The notes: generated from the letters alone by a model not told the origin. A DNA stretch of 64,000 nt from Actinomycetes bacterium (GCA_029782355.1 JAKOUY010000040.1:62001-126000), one strand, 5' to 3'. Shown: positions 10,060 to 19,199, numbered from the stretch's first letter. Program-made: numbers and translations.

Positions 10060-11084
10060 CAGCCCTGCCTCAGTTCCTTCTGGTTGCGGTTGTTGATCAC
10101 GACGATGGGGATCACGGCGAGGAACAGCACCACGGCCAGGGCCGCGCCGTAGCCGGGTTGGCTCTGGGTGAACGACTTGACGTACATGTCGTTGGCCACC
10201 GTGTCGGTGTGGAATTGCCCGCCCGTGGTCGACTGGATGATGTCGAACACCTTCAACACGGCGATCGTGGTGGTGGTGGCGACGGTGATGACGGTCGGCT
10301 TGACGTAGGGCAGGACGATGCGGAAGAAGGCCTGGCGGTCGCTGGCCCCGTCGATCTTGGCGGCCTCGACCAGGTCGTCGGGGACGCCCTTCATGGCCGC
10401 CGAGATGACCGTGGTGGCGAACCCGGCCTGGATCCAGATCATGATGATCATCAGGAACAGCGTGTTCATGCCCGGCAGGAAGCTGCTCTTGATGCCGAAG
10501 AACTTGTCGTTCTGCAGCCAGAACTGGGCGGTCTGCTTGCCGGGCAGGATCGGGTCGAGCTTGACCCACAACCAGTTGAGCAGGCCGATCTGCTTGGACT
10601 GGTTGCCACCGCCGCTGTTGGCGTACATGAACTTCCAGATGATGCCGGCGCCCACCATCGAGACCGCAGTGGGCAGGAAGATCAGCGCCTTGGCCACTCG
10701 CTCGCCGCGCATCCGGTCGGCGAAGCGGGCGATCATCACGCCGATGGCGGTGCTGAAGACGGTGACGATCAGCGCCCACCAGATGTTGTTGCGCAGCACC
10801 AGTGGGTTGTCGCCCTCGGTGAAGATCCGCTTGAAGTTGGACAACCCGGCCCACACGTCCGGGCCGTCGCCTTTGTAGAAGGCCATCCGCACGGTGGCGA
10901 CGGCCGGGTAGATCAGCCCGATGGCCAGCAGCAGGAGGGCCGGGCCGACGAAGACGCCGACACGACCGCGCTCCCGCCACGGCTCACGCAGCTGGCTGAC
11001 CAGCCAGTAGAGGATGCCGATGATCGCCCCGAAGGCGATGATGCCGATGGCGACCAAGGCCAGCGTGCTCAACAGTTGACCCAT
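10059..11084 (-). CDS. carbohydrate ABC transporter permease (MalF/AglF-like)
   Basis: The product is a 341-residue permease of the MalF/AglF group. An N-terminal helix (LALVAIGIIAFGAIIGILYWLV) precedes the core helices, and the EAA motif reads DLVEAAKIDGASDRQAFFRIVLPYVKP. An insert at about residues 165-200 (GGGNQSKQIGLLNW...FGIKSSFLPG) resembles the periplasmic loop of alpha-glucoside transporters. It pairs with the MalG-like permease by stop/start overlap. The gap of 123 bases to the upstream binding-protein gene holds a hairpin (11127-11174). Confidence 0.92.
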   Translation of the reverse strand: MGQLLSTLALVAIGIIAFGAIIGILYWLVSQLREPWRERGRVGVFVGPALLLLAIGLIYPAVATVRMAFYKGDGPDVWAGLSNFKRIFTEGDNPLVLRNNIWWALIVTVFSTAIGVMIARFADRMRGERVAKALIFLPTAVSMVGAGIIWKFMYANSGGGNQSKQIGLLNWLWVKLDPILPGKQTAQFWLQNDKFFGIKSSFLPGMNTLFLMIIMIWIQAGFATTVISAAMKGVPDDLVEAAKIDGASDRQAFFRIVLPYVKPTVITVATTTTIAVLKVFDIIQSTTGGQFHTDTVANDMYVKSFTQSQPGYGAALAVVLFLAVIPIVVINNRNQKELRQG

Positions 11085-11126
11085 GAACCCCCCCGGTGGG
11101 TGAGCGGAATGCGTGTGGAGTATGGC

Positions 11127-11174
11127 AGGGGCCGGACATCGCCACGAACTGGTTCGCTGCGACGCCCGGCCCCT
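11127..11174 (-). terminator. intercistronic hairpin between binding protein and permease genes
   Basis: Nine-base arms AGGGGCCGG (11127-11135) and CCGGCCCCT (11166-11174) are perfectly complementary. They enclose an inner CGAAC/GTTCG stem around 11145-11156. There is no U-tract. In sugar ABC operons such hairpins after the binding-protein gene often act as 3' RNA stabilisers or partial terminators, giving more binding protein than permease. That role is inferred here. Confidence 0.5.
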
Positions 11175-11207
11175 ACCGGTCAGTGGTTCGGGATCAGACC
11201 GGCCGGA

Positions 11208-12554
11208 TCACTTCGGCCAGGAGGCCTCGATCTTGTCGAGCGCGTCCTTGGTGCTCTCTCCGAGCACCCAGTTGACCAGTTCCTTCCACTCCGTGCCGGC
11301 GCCCACGGCGCTCGGCATCAGGTCGGAGCCGTCGAAGCGGAAGATGTCGGCGCCGGTCAGGGCCTTCTGGAACGTCTGCTCCAGCGGGTCCTTCAACAGG
11401 GTGGCGTCGGTCTGCTTGTTCGGCGTGAAGTAGTTGCCGAGGGCCATGCGGGCGTTGCCCCAGTCCTTGCTGGCGAGGAACGTGGCCACGGCGACGGTCT
11501 CCGGCTTGTCGTTGAACGCACCGATGATCTCCCCGCCGCCGAGCATCGGCTTGGGGTCGCCGGCCTTGGCCTCGGGCAGGTAGAAGGCGTTGACCTGGGC
11601 GTCGGGGCCCTTGGTCGTGCCCTCCGGCCACTGGTTGCCGTAGAAGCTGGCCATCCGGTACATGTAGCAGCTGCCGTCGAGGATCGGCAGGCCGCCGTCC
11701 TGGAAGGTGGTCGACGGGATGGACTGGACGCCGTTGTAGACGTAGCTGTCGTTCTTGACGATCGCCCCGACCTTGTCGAGCGCATCGGCGATCTTCGGGT
11801 CGTTGAACGGGATCTCGTGCTTGACCCACTGGTCGTAGACGTCCTTGCCCTCGAAGCGCAGCACGGCGTCCTCCAACCAGTCGGTGAGCGGCCATCCGGT
11901 GGCGTCACCCGAGCCGGCGGCGACGCACCACGGCTTGCCGCCGTCGGCGACGATCTTGTCGCTCAGCTTGATCATGTCGTCCCACGTCTGGGGAACCTCG
12001 TAGCCCTTCTCCTTGAACTTGGCGGGGCTGTACCACACCCAGCTCTTGGTGTTGGCGCCGAATGGCGGACCGTAGAACTTGCCGTCGACCGTGCCGAGGT
12101 CGACCCAGTCCTGGCCGTCGGCGGCCAGCGTCGAGTCCTTCAGCGAGTCGAGGGCGACGAGCTTGCCGGTCTTGGCCATCGTCGCGACGAGACCTGGCTG
12201 GGGGATGAACGCCAGGTCGGGGGCGTTGCCGCCTTCGACGCGGACCTTCAGGTCGGCCTCGAACGAGCCGGAGCCCTCGTGCTGGATGGTGATGCCGGTC
12301 TGCGTCTCGAAGCAGCTCCAGGCCTTGGCCAGGAGCTCGTCCTCTGGGGCGCGGATCGAGCTGAAGATGTTGACCGACTTGCCCTTCAGCGGCTGGTCGG
12401 CGTTCGGCGTGCACTCCTGCGTGGAGGCTGCCGCGGTGCCGGCCGTGGCACCGCCCGAGGTGGGCGGTGTGGTCGCAGATGCGGTGGCGGCGCCGGCGGC
12501 GAGTGCCGACAGCGCGACTGAGGCGGCGATGCCCCAGCGGCGGCGGATGGCCAT
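11208..12554 (-). CDS. extracellular solute-binding protein, alpha-glucoside type (AglE-like)
   Basis: The product is a 448-residue family-1 carbohydrate-binding protein. A Sec signal peptide (RRRWGIAASVALSALAAGAATASA) is followed by a Thr/Gly/Ala linker and a mature domain with VNIFSSIRAPEDELLAKAWSCFE, PDLAFIPQPGLV and WPLTDWLEDAVLR, motifs I associate with AglE-like proteins. No lipobox Cys follows the signal, which is unusual for a monoderm binding protein. It is first in the transport operon and follows a strong promoter with a LacI operator (12599-12640). A Shine-Dalgarno-like AGGGGG lies about 10 bases before the ATG. The sugar is probably an alpha-glucoside, judged from the amylosucrase and trehalose synthase nearby. 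Confidence 0.88.
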   Translation of the reverse strand: MAIRRRWGIAASVALSALAAGAATASATTPPTSGGATAGTAAASTQECTPNADQPLKGKSVNIFSSIRAPEDELLAKAWSCFETQTGITIQHEGSGSFEADLKVRVEGGNAPDLAFIPQPGLVATMAKTGKLVALDSLKDSTLAADGQDWVDLGTVDGKFYGPPFGANTKSWVWYSPAKFKEKGYEVPQTWDDMIKLSDKIVADGGKPWCVAAGSGDATGWPLTDWLEDAVLRFEGKDVYDQWVKHEIPFNDPKIADALDKVGAIVKNDSYVYNGVQSIPSTTFQDGGLPILDGSCYMYRMASFYGNQWPEGTTKGPDAQVNAFYLPEAKAGDPKPMLGGGEIIGAFNDKPETVAVATFLASKDWGNARMALGNYFTPNKQTDATLLKDPLEQTFQKALTGADIFRFDGSDLMPSAVGAGTEWKELVNWVLGESTKDALDKIEASWPK

Positions 12555-12598
12555 GGGTGGTTTCCCCCTACGTGTTGGGAGTGACGGGTGCCACTCGG

Positions 12599-12640
12599 TG
12601 TAAGCGCTTTCAACGTAGCCGGTGGACGGCTGCCAGTCAA
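12599..12640 (-). promoter_or_regulatory. binding-protein operon promoter with LacI-type operator
   Basis: On the minus strand, -35 TTGACT (12635-12640), a 17-base spacer and -10 TACGTT (12612-12617) form a near-consensus sigma70 promoter. The palindrome TGAAAGCGCTTACA (12599-12612 on this strand) begins at the last base of the -10 and covers the expected transcription start. This is a classic repressor-blocking position. The central AAGCGCTT is the usual LacI-family core, and a near-identical site lies at 13751-13764. Confidence 0.75.
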
Positions 12641-12662
12641 GTGCCCGCCGGGGTCCGGTCGG

Positions 12663-13703
12663 CTAGGACCCGGGCGGCGGTGGGGCGCTGCTCGATCGCT
12701 CGATCAGCTCGACGCCGACGTGATGCGGGCCGCCGTGGGCGTCCGGATCGCCGATGCGGTCGAGCAGGTAGTGGGTGGCCGTGCGGCCCATGTGGCGCAC
12801 CGGTTGGCGGATCGTGGTCAGGCCGAGCGCGCCCGACACCGTGTGGTCGTCGAAGCCCACCAGCGAGAGCTGCTCGGGGATCCCCACGCCGCGCTCGCGG
12901 GCGGCGTGGATCACCCCGATGGCCATCTCGTCGCTCATGCAGAACACGGCGGTGGGCGGATGCCGCAGCGAGAGCAGCTCGTGGGCGGCCAGCCGCCCGC
13001 CGTCGATGCTGAACCCGCCGTCGAACCGGTACCGGTCGGGCAGGTCGAGCCCGGCAGCCGCCAGCGCGGCGACGAACCCGTCGGCGCGCAGCACGGGCAC
13101 GCTGGCCCGGATCAGCGGATCGGCGCCGCCGGAGATCATCGCGATCCGTCGGTGGCCCAGCTCGACGAGGTGTTGAGCGGCCAGCGCGGCCCCGTGGCGG
13201 TTGTCGACCGAGATCGACGGGAGGGCGTGCAACCGCTCGCCGAGGACCACCGTGGGTAGCCCGGCGCGGGCCATCGCCGCCGCCCCGGCCTCGGTGCAGA
13301 AGACGTCGACCAGCAGCACCCCGTCGACCCGCTGCCGAAAGGCCGCGTCCCCGCTCAGCACCCGCTCGCGCACCCGGGAGGTGGCCGTGCCGATCAGCAG
13401 GTCGACATCGGCGGCACCGAGGACGTCCTCGACGCCGGCCAGCACCTCGCTGGTGTACCAGCTGGTCAGGATCGGGGCCAGCACGCCGATCGTGCCCGAG
13501 CGGCCCGACGCCAATCGCGAGGCGTTCGGGTTGGCCACGTAGCGCAACTCGTCGGCCGCGGCGCGCACCTTGCGCCGGGTCGGCTCGGTCACGTTCGGGT
13601 GGTTGCGCAGGGCCCGGCTGACCGTGGCGGTGGACACCCCGGCGCGCCGGGCGACGTCGTCGATCGTCGCCGGGGATGAGGGCGTCAGCGACGGGCCGGC
13701 CAT
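12663..13703 (-). CDS. LacI-family transcriptional repressor
   Basis: The product is a 346-residue LacI/GalR regulator. The N-terminal helix-turn-helix reads TIDDVARRAGVSTATVSRALRN and the hinge helix ANPNASRLASG. A periplasmic-binding-protein-like effector domain follows (TIGVLAPILTSWYTSEVLAGVE; VGFDDHTVSGALGLTTIRQP near the end). ATG 13703 is preferred over an upstream in-frame ATG (13781) because the latter would place the operator and promoter inside the coding region. It lies between the ABC operon and amylosucrase and probably represses both and itself through operators at 12599 and 13751. The effector is likely an alpha-glucoside. Confidence 0.9.
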   Translation of the reverse strand: MAGPSLTPSSPATIDDVARRAGVSTATVSRALRNHPNVTEPTRRKVRAAADELRYVANPNASRLASGRSGTIGVLAPILTSWYTSEVLAGVEDVLGAADVDLLIGTATSRVRERVLSGDAAFRQRVDGVLLVDVFCTEAGAAAMARAGLPTVVLGERLHALPSISVDNRHGAALAAQHLVELGHRRIAMISGGADPLIRASVPVLRADGFVAALAAAGLDLPDRYRFDGGFSIDGGRLAAHELLSLRHPPTAVFCMSDEMAIGVIHAARERGVGIPEQLSLVGFDDHTVSGALGLTTIRQPVRHMGRTATHYLLDRIGDPDAHGGPHHVGVELIERSSSAPPPPGS

Positions 13704-13750
13704 GTCTCGACCGTGGACCGACGACCGGACCCACGCCGCGCCGGGCGACG

Positions 13751-13786
13751 TGAAAGCGCTTGCACCCCGGAGAGAATACACTCCGG
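13751..13786. promoter_or_regulatory. divergent lacI / amylosucrase control region
   Basis: The palindrome TGAAAGCGCTTGCA (13751-13764) matches the operator at 12599-12612. Next to it, AGAATACACT (13773-13782) contains a rightward -10-like TACACT 7 bases before the amylosucrase ATG, and a leftward -10-like TATTCT for lacI. A CCGGAG/CTCCGG inverted repeat (13767-13786) frames these. A repressor bound here would block both promoters. Confidence 0.65.
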
Positions 13787-13789
13787 CCG

Positions 13790-15712
13790 ATGATCCGCCA
13801 GCACGATGCGACGCCCGGCGCCGGGCCGTCGGAGCAACGGGAGACGGTCCTCGACCCGCTGCGCCGGGCGGTGCTCGACGCCCGCCTGGCTCGCCGCTGG
13901 CCCGTGGTGCGCGCCGGCCTCGACGCCCTCTACCCGCCCGTCGCCGAGGCGCTGGGCGAGGTGCTCCACCAGCGAGCCGAGCGGTTCATCGCCGATCGCG
14001 ACCCCGCGCTGTTCCGTCGCGACCTGCAGCGCGACGCCGACCCGGGGTGGTTCCAGCGCAGCGAGCAGATCGGCTACGTGTGCTACGCCGACCGCTTCGC
14101 CGGGTCGTTGGCCGGCGTGGCCGAGCACCTCGACCACCTCGAGCGACTCGGGGTCACCTACCTGCACGTGATGCCCGTGCTGCGGGCCCGCGAGGGCGAG
14201 AACGACGGTGGGTACGCCGTGGTCGCCTACGACGAGATCGAGCCGGCGCTGGGCACCATGGACGACCTCGCCGCCCTGGCCGGCTCGCTGCACGGCCGGG
14301 GGATGAACCTGTGCGTCGACGTGGTCCTCAACCACACCGCCGCCGAGCACCCCTGGGCGCGCCGCGCCCGCCAGGGCGATCCGGTCGCTCGCGGCTACTA
14401 CTTCTTCTTCCCCGACCGGACCATGCCGGATCGCTACGAGGCCACCCTGCGGGAGATCTTCCCGACGTTCGCTCCCGGGAGCTTCACCTGGCTGGAGGAC
14501 TGCCGGCAGTGGGTGTGGACCACGTTCCACGAGTTCCAGTGGGACCTGAACTGGTCCAACCCGGAGGTCTTCGCCGAGTTCGTCGACATCATGCTCGGCC
14601 TGGCCGAGCGCGGCGTCGACGTGCTGCGCCTCGACGCCGTTCCGTTCCTGTGGAAGCGCGAGGGCACGTCCTGCGAGAACCTGCCCGAGGTCCACGTGCT
14701 GCTGACCACCCTGCGGGCCGTGCTCGCCGTGGCGGCCCCGGCGACCATCGTCAAGTCGGAGGCCATCGTCGCGCCGGACGACCTGCTGGCCTACCTGGGT
14801 GCCGGCCAGCCACCGCGCCACGAGTGCGACATCGGCTACGACAACCAGCTGATGGTCCAGCTGTGGAGCTCGCTGGCCGCCGGTGACGCTCGGGTGATGG
14901 GCCATGCCCTCGGTCGGATGGGTCATCCACCGGCGAACGCCGCGTGGGTCAACTACGTGCGCTGCCACGACGACATCGGCTGGGCGGTGATGGACGAAGA
15001 CGCCGCGGTGGCCGGCTGGAGCGGGCCGGCCCACCGGTCCTTCCTCAACGAGTTCTACAGCGGGCGGTTCCCCGGCTCGTACGCCACCGGCGAGGTCTTC
15101 CAGTTCAACCCGGCCACCGGCGATGGGCGGATCTCCGGGTCGGCGGCGGCGCTGTGCGGCATCGAGCGGGCCCGCCGGACCGGGGACGGCGCGGCCCTCG
15201 ACCTGGCCTGCCGGCGCCTGGAGCTGCTCTACGCCGTCGTCTACGCCTACGGCGGGATCCCGCTCGTGTACATGGGCGACGAGATCGGCTTGGGCAACGA
15301 CCACGCCTATCTCGACGACCCGGCACGCCGTGACGACAACCGTTGGATGCACCGCCCGGCCATGGACTGGGCGGCTGCGGCGCGAGCCGCTCGGGCGGGC
15401 ACGTTGGAGGCCCGCCTGTTCGACGCCTTCGTGGCCCTCGGTCGGGCCCGGCGTGGCGCGCCGGCGCTCGATGCGGCGTGCCCGGCCGACGTCGTCGACC
15501 TCGGCGAACCGAGCGTGCTGTGCCTCAGCCGGACCCACCCGGTGCACGGCCGATTCGTCGTGCTGGCCAACGTCGGCCTCGGCCCGGTGGCGGTAAGTAC
15601 CGATCGCCTCGGCCTGCCTGCGGCCACGCTGCACCACGGGTCCGCAGCCCACCTCGCGCTCGGGATGGTCCACCTCGACAGCCTCGGCTACGCCTGGCTC
15701 ACCCCCGGCTGA
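13790..15712 (+). CDS. amylosucrase (GH13 sucrose glucosyltransferase)
   Basis: The product is a 640-residue enzyme that transfers glucose from sucrose to alpha-1,4-glucan and releases fructose. The family length is about 630-650. The N-terminal helical domain is followed by a (beta/alpha)8 barrel with DRFAGSLAGVAEHLDHLERLGVTYLHVMP, VVLNHTA, the nucleophile Asp in VDVLRLDAVPF, the acid/base Glu in IVKSEAIV and the transition-state Asp in CHDDIGW. The last two motifs match amylosucrase better than maltogenic relatives. ATG 13790 is chosen because the -10-like TACACT lies 7 bases upstream, suggesting a leaderless message. The 3' end overlaps the convergent mfd gene by 14 bases. Confidence 0.9.
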   Translation: MIRQHDATPGAGPSEQRETVLDPLRRAVLDARLARRWPVVRAGLDALYPPVAEALGEVLHQRAERFIADRDPALFRRDLQRDADPGWFQRSEQIGYVCYADRFAGSLAGVAEHLDHLERLGVTYLHVMPVLRAREGENDGGYAVVAYDEIEPALGTMDDLAALAGSLHGRGMNLCVDVVLNHTAAEHPWARRARQGDPVARGYYFFFPDRTMPDRYEATLREIFPTFAPGSFTWLEDCRQWVWTTFHEFQWDLNWSNPEVFAEFVDIMLGLAERGVDVLRLDAVPFLWKREGTSCENLPEVHVLLTTLRAVLAVAAPATIVKSEAIVAPDDLLAYLGAGQPPRHECDIGYDNQLMVQLWSSLAAGDARVMGHALGRMGHPPANAAWVNYVRCHDDIGWAVMDEDAAVAGWSGPAHRSFLNEFYSGRFPGSYATGEVFQFNPATGDGRISGSAAALCGIERARRTGDGAALDLACRRLELLYAVVYAYGGIPLVYMGDEIGLGNDHAYLDDPARRDDNRWMHRPAMDWAAAARAARAGTLEARLFDAFVALGRARRGAPALDAACPADVVDLGEPSVLCLSRTHPVHGRFVVLANVGLGPVAVSTDRLGLPAATLHHGSAAHLALGMVHLDSLGYAWLTPG

Positions 15713-18700
15713 CCGCGGCGCCGGCCGGATCCCAGGCTGGCGGCGGGGGCGGCGGCGGGGCGACCTCGGCCAGCAGGTCGGCCAGCCAGCGCGCCGGATC
15801 GACCCGGCGGGGGATGGCCACCACCACCTGGCGCAGATCGGCCTTGTAGATCGCCTCGCGATGCAGGCGCTTCAAGCGCATCTCCTCGCTGACCTTCAGC
15901 TGCAGCGGACCGAGGCGGGCCTGGCCGCCGACGATGGACACGTCGCGCAGTCCCAACCGATGGCACTCGGCGCGCAGGTAGCCCACCGCCAGCAGTGCCT
16001 CGGCCGGCTCCGGGACCGGGCCGTAACGGTCGACCCACTCGGCGCGGATGTCGTCGACCTCGCCAGCCGAGGTGACCCCGGCCAGGCGCCGGTAAGCCTC
16101 CAGGCGCAGCTCCTCCTTGGTCACGTAGTCGGCGGGGAGGAAGGCGTCGGTGGGCACGTCCAGCTTGACCTCGGCCGGCTGGCGGACCGGCTCGCCCTTC
16201 ATCTCACCGACGGCTTCGGTGACCATCTGGCAGTACAGGTCGTAGCCGACGGCGGCGATGTGCCCGGACTGGGCTTCGCCCAGCAGGTTGCCGGCGCCGC
16301 GGATCTCCAGGTCGCGCATCGCGATCTTGAACCCGCTGCCCAGCTCGGTGGCCTCGCCGATGGTCCGCAGCCGCTCGTAGGCCTCCTCGGTGAGGTTGGC
16401 GTCACGCGGGTGGAACAGGTAGGCGTAGGCCCGGCTGCCGCTACGCCCGACCCGGCCGCGCAGCTGGTGCAGCTGGCCGAGGCCGAGCAGGTCGGCACGT
16501 TCGACCACCAGGGTGTTGACGGTGGGCATGTCGATGCCGCTCTCGATGATCGTCGTGCACACCAGCACGTCGAACCGCCCGTCCCAGAAGTCGAGGACCA
16601 CCTGCTCCAGCGTGCCCTCGTCCATCTGTCCATGGGCCACGGCGATGCGCGCCTCGGGGACCAGCTGGCGCAGCCGGGCGGCGGTCTGCTCGATGGAGCG
16701 GACCCGGTTGTGCACCCAGAACACCTGGCCCTCGCGCAACAGCTCGCGGCGGATCGCCTCGACGGCCACGCGCTCGTCGTCGTCGCCGACGTAGGTCAGG
16801 ATCGGCTGGCGGTCCGCAGGCGGCGTCTGCAGCAGCGACAGGTCGCGGATGCCCACCAGGCTCATCTCCAGGGTGCGCGGGATCGGCGTGGCGCTGAGCG
16901 CCAGCACGTCGACGTTGGTGCGCAGCTGCTTCATCGCCTCCTTGGCCTGGACGCCGAAGCGCTGCTCCTCGTCGACGATCAGCAGCCCGAGGTTCTTGAA
17001 GCGGACGCCCTCCTGGAGCAGCCGGTGGGTGCCGATCACGCAATCGACCTCGCCGGAGGCCAACCCGTCGATCACCACCTTGGCCTCGCGAGCGGTGAGG
17101 AACCGGCTCAGCGTCTCGACCCGGATCGGGTAGCCGGCGAAGCGGTCGGCGAAGGTGTTGCCGTGCTGGGTGGCCAGCAGCGTGGTGGGCGCCAGGACGG
17201 CGACCTGCATGCCGTCCTGGATCGCCTTGAACGCGGCACGCACCGCCACCTCGGTCTTGCCGAAGCCGACATCGCCGCACAGCAGGCGGTCCATCGGGTA
17301 CGGCCGTTCCATGTCGGCCTTGATGTCGGCGATGGCGGTGCGCTGGTCGGGTGTCTCCACGTAGGGGAAGGCCTGCTCCATCTCCGCCTGCCATGGGGTG
17401 TCGGCGGGGAAGGCGTGGCCCGGGGCGTGGACCCGCTTCTGGTACAGCACCACCAGTTCCTGGGCGATCTCGCGCACCGCGCTGCGCACCCGTGACGTCG
17501 CCTTGGCGAAGTCGGCGCCGCCCAGGCGATGCAACACCGGCGTCTCGCCGCCCACGTACTGGCGGATCGCGTCGATCTGGTCGCTCGGCACGTACAACTT
17601 GTCGCCGCCCTTGTAGGCGACCAGCAGGTAGTCGCGCTCCACGCCGCCGATGGTCCGTTTGACCATGCCCTCGTACTTGCCGACGCCGTGGGTGTGGTGG
17701 ACGACGTAGTTGCCGGGCTTGAGGTCCTCGAACACGCCGGTGCCGGCGCGCCGGGCCGGCCGGGGTCGGCGGTGGGTCCGCCGGCGGCCGGTGAGGTCGC
17801 CCTCGGCGATGACCGCGACGCGGATCTCCGGCAGGGTGCAGCCACGGTGCAGCGGAGCGACGGCCAGGTACCCGCCCGGCCGGCCGAGGTCGGTGTCCGG
17901 GCCGGCGTGGCGCAGCTCGATGCCGTGCTCCAGCAGCAGGTCGCCGAGCCGCTGCGCCGACCCGGCGCCCTCGGCGGCCACCACCGTGCGATACCCCTGG
18001 GCGATCAGCTCGCCGACCCGGCGGATCACGCCGGTGGGGTCGCCGGCCACCGGGGCCCATCCGCTGGCGGCCACCATCGGGGCGTCGGGGTGCTCGGGGG
18101 TGGAGGCGATGGTCCACATCGCCTGGTGGGCGGCCAGCACGCGTTCGGGCTCGACGTGCAGGCGGGGGAACGGGCGGTCCGGTTCGCGGGCCCAGGTGCC
18201 GGCCAGCGACCGGGCCAGGTCGTCCTCCTCGGCCAGCAGGTCGGCGGCCCGATCGCGCATCCGCCGTGGCTCGACGAGCACCAGCTTGGCGGTGTCCGGG
18301 AGGGCGTCGGTCAGCAGGCGGTCCTCGCCGACCAGCCACGGCAACCAGCTCTCCATGCCGTCGAAGAAGGTCTGCTCGGCCAGTCGCTCCCAGTGCTCGC
18401 GTCCCCACGGTTCCCGGCCGATCAACCGGCGCGCCGCGTCCGCCACCGCCTCGGTCGGCAGCAGCTCGCGCGAGGGGAAGATCCGGACCAGCTCGACGTC
18501 GTCGGTGGAGCGCTGGTCGTTGACGCCGAACTGGCACAACCGGTCGACCTCGTCGCCCCACAGGTCGATGCGCACCGGGGCGTCGGCGGTGGAGGGGAAC
18601 ACGTCGATGATCGCCCCGCGGCGGGCGACCTCGCCGCGGTGCTCGACCAGCTCCTCGCGGCGGTAGCCGAGGCCGATCAGCCGGACCAGCAGGTCGTCGG

Positions 18701-19166
18701 CGTCCAGCACCTGGCCACGGCGGATCTCCACCGGTTCGACGGTCGTGGCCTGCGGGCCGAGCCGCTGCAGCAGGGCGCGCACGCCGGTCACCACCACGGC
18801 CGGAGCCTGGCCCGGGGTGCGCAGCCGCCAGAGCACCTCCAGGCGGCGGCCCATGGTCTCCACGCTGGGGCTGACCCGCTCGAAGGGCAAGGTCTCCCAC
18901 GCCGGGAACAGGGCGACCTGGTCGGCGCCGAGGAACTGGGTGAGGTCGTCGGCCAGCTGGCCGGCGTCGGTCCCGGTGGCACAGGCGACCACCAGCGGGC
19001 GCCGCCCGGACAGCTCGGCGAGGCCGGCGATGGTCAGCGCCCGACCGGCCTCGGGGACGGCGACGAACCCGTTCTGGTCGCCGAGGGCGGCGACCACCGC
19101 CGGCTCGCCGCGCAGCAGGGGCGGGAGCGCACCCAGGGGTGCGGTGGGCGAGGCGTCCGTCGACAT
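15699..19166 (-). CDS. mfd: transcription-repair coupling factor Mfd
   Basis: This 1155-residue translocase removes RNA polymerase stalled at DNA lesions and recruits UvrA. The N-terminal UvrB-like region is followed by the RNA-polymerase-interacting domain (VVHHTHGVGKYEGMVKR, KLYVPSDQID). The RecG-like helicase core has Walker A LLCGDVGFGKTEVA, DEEQ in LLIVDEEQRFGV, the SATPIPRTLEMSL motif and GRVGRSG. The C-terminal TRCF domain closes the protein. ATG 19166 is preferred to an in-frame GTG 12 bases upstream, because that GTG forms part of a -10-like TAGCGT. In mycobacteria mfd is followed directly by mazG; here the sugar module separates them. Confidence 0.96.
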   Translation of the reverse strand: MSTDASPTAPLGALPPLLRGEPAVVAALGDQNGFVAVPEAGRALTIAGLAELSGRRPLVVACATGTDAGQLADDLTQFLGADQVALFPAWETLPFERVSPSVETMGRRLEVLWRLRTPGQAPAVVVTGVRALLQRLGPQATTVEPVEIRRGQVLDADDLLVRLIGLGYRREELVEHRGEVARRGAIIDVFPSTADAPVRIDLWGDEVDRLCQFGVNDQRSTDDVELVRIFPSRELLPTEAVADAARRLIGREPWGREHWERLAEQTFFDGMESWLPWLVGEDRLLTDALPDTAKLVLVEPRRMRDRAADLLAEEDDLARSLAGTWAREPDRPFPRLHVEPERVLAAHQAMWTIASTPEHPDAPMVAASGWAPVAGDPTGVIRRVGELIAQGYRTVVAAEGAGSAQRLGDLLLEHGIELRHAGPDTDLGRPGGYLAVAPLHRGCTLPEIRVAVIAEGDLTGRRRTHRRPRPARRAGTGVFEDLKPGNYVVHHTHGVGKYEGMVKRTIGGVERDYLLVAYKGGDKLYVPSDQIDAIRQYVGGETPVLHRLGGADFAKATSRVRSAVREIAQELVVLYQKRVHAPGHAFPADTPWQAEMEQAFPYVETPDQRTAIADIKADMERPYPMDRLLCGDVGFGKTEVAVRAAFKAIQDGMQVAVLAPTTLLATQHGNTFADRFAGYPIRVETLSRFLTAREAKVVIDGLASGEVDCVIGTHRLLQEGVRFKNLGLLIVDEEQRFGVQAKEAMKQLRTNVDVLALSATPIPRTLEMSLVGIRDLSLLQTPPADRQPILTYVGDDDERVAVEAIRRELLREGQVFWVHNRVRSIEQTAARLRQLVPEARIAVAHGQMDEGTLEQVVLDFWDGRFDVLVCTTIIESGIDMPTVNTLVVERADLLGLGQLHQLRGRVGRSGSRAYAYLFHPRDANLTEEAYERLRTIGEATELGSGFKIAMRDLEIRGAGNLLGEAQSGHIAAVGYDLYCQMVTEAVGEMKGEPVRQPAEVKLDVPTDAFLPADYVTKEELRLEAYRRLAGVTSAGEVDDIRAEWVDRYGPVPEPAEALLAVGYLRAECHRLGLRDVSIVGGQARLGPLQLKVSEEMRLKRLHREAIYKADLRQVVVAIPRRVDPARWLADLLAEVAPPPPPPPAWDPAGAAVSRG

Positions 19167-19199
19167 GGGCCGCGCCACGCTACCGAGACCCGCTCGGGC

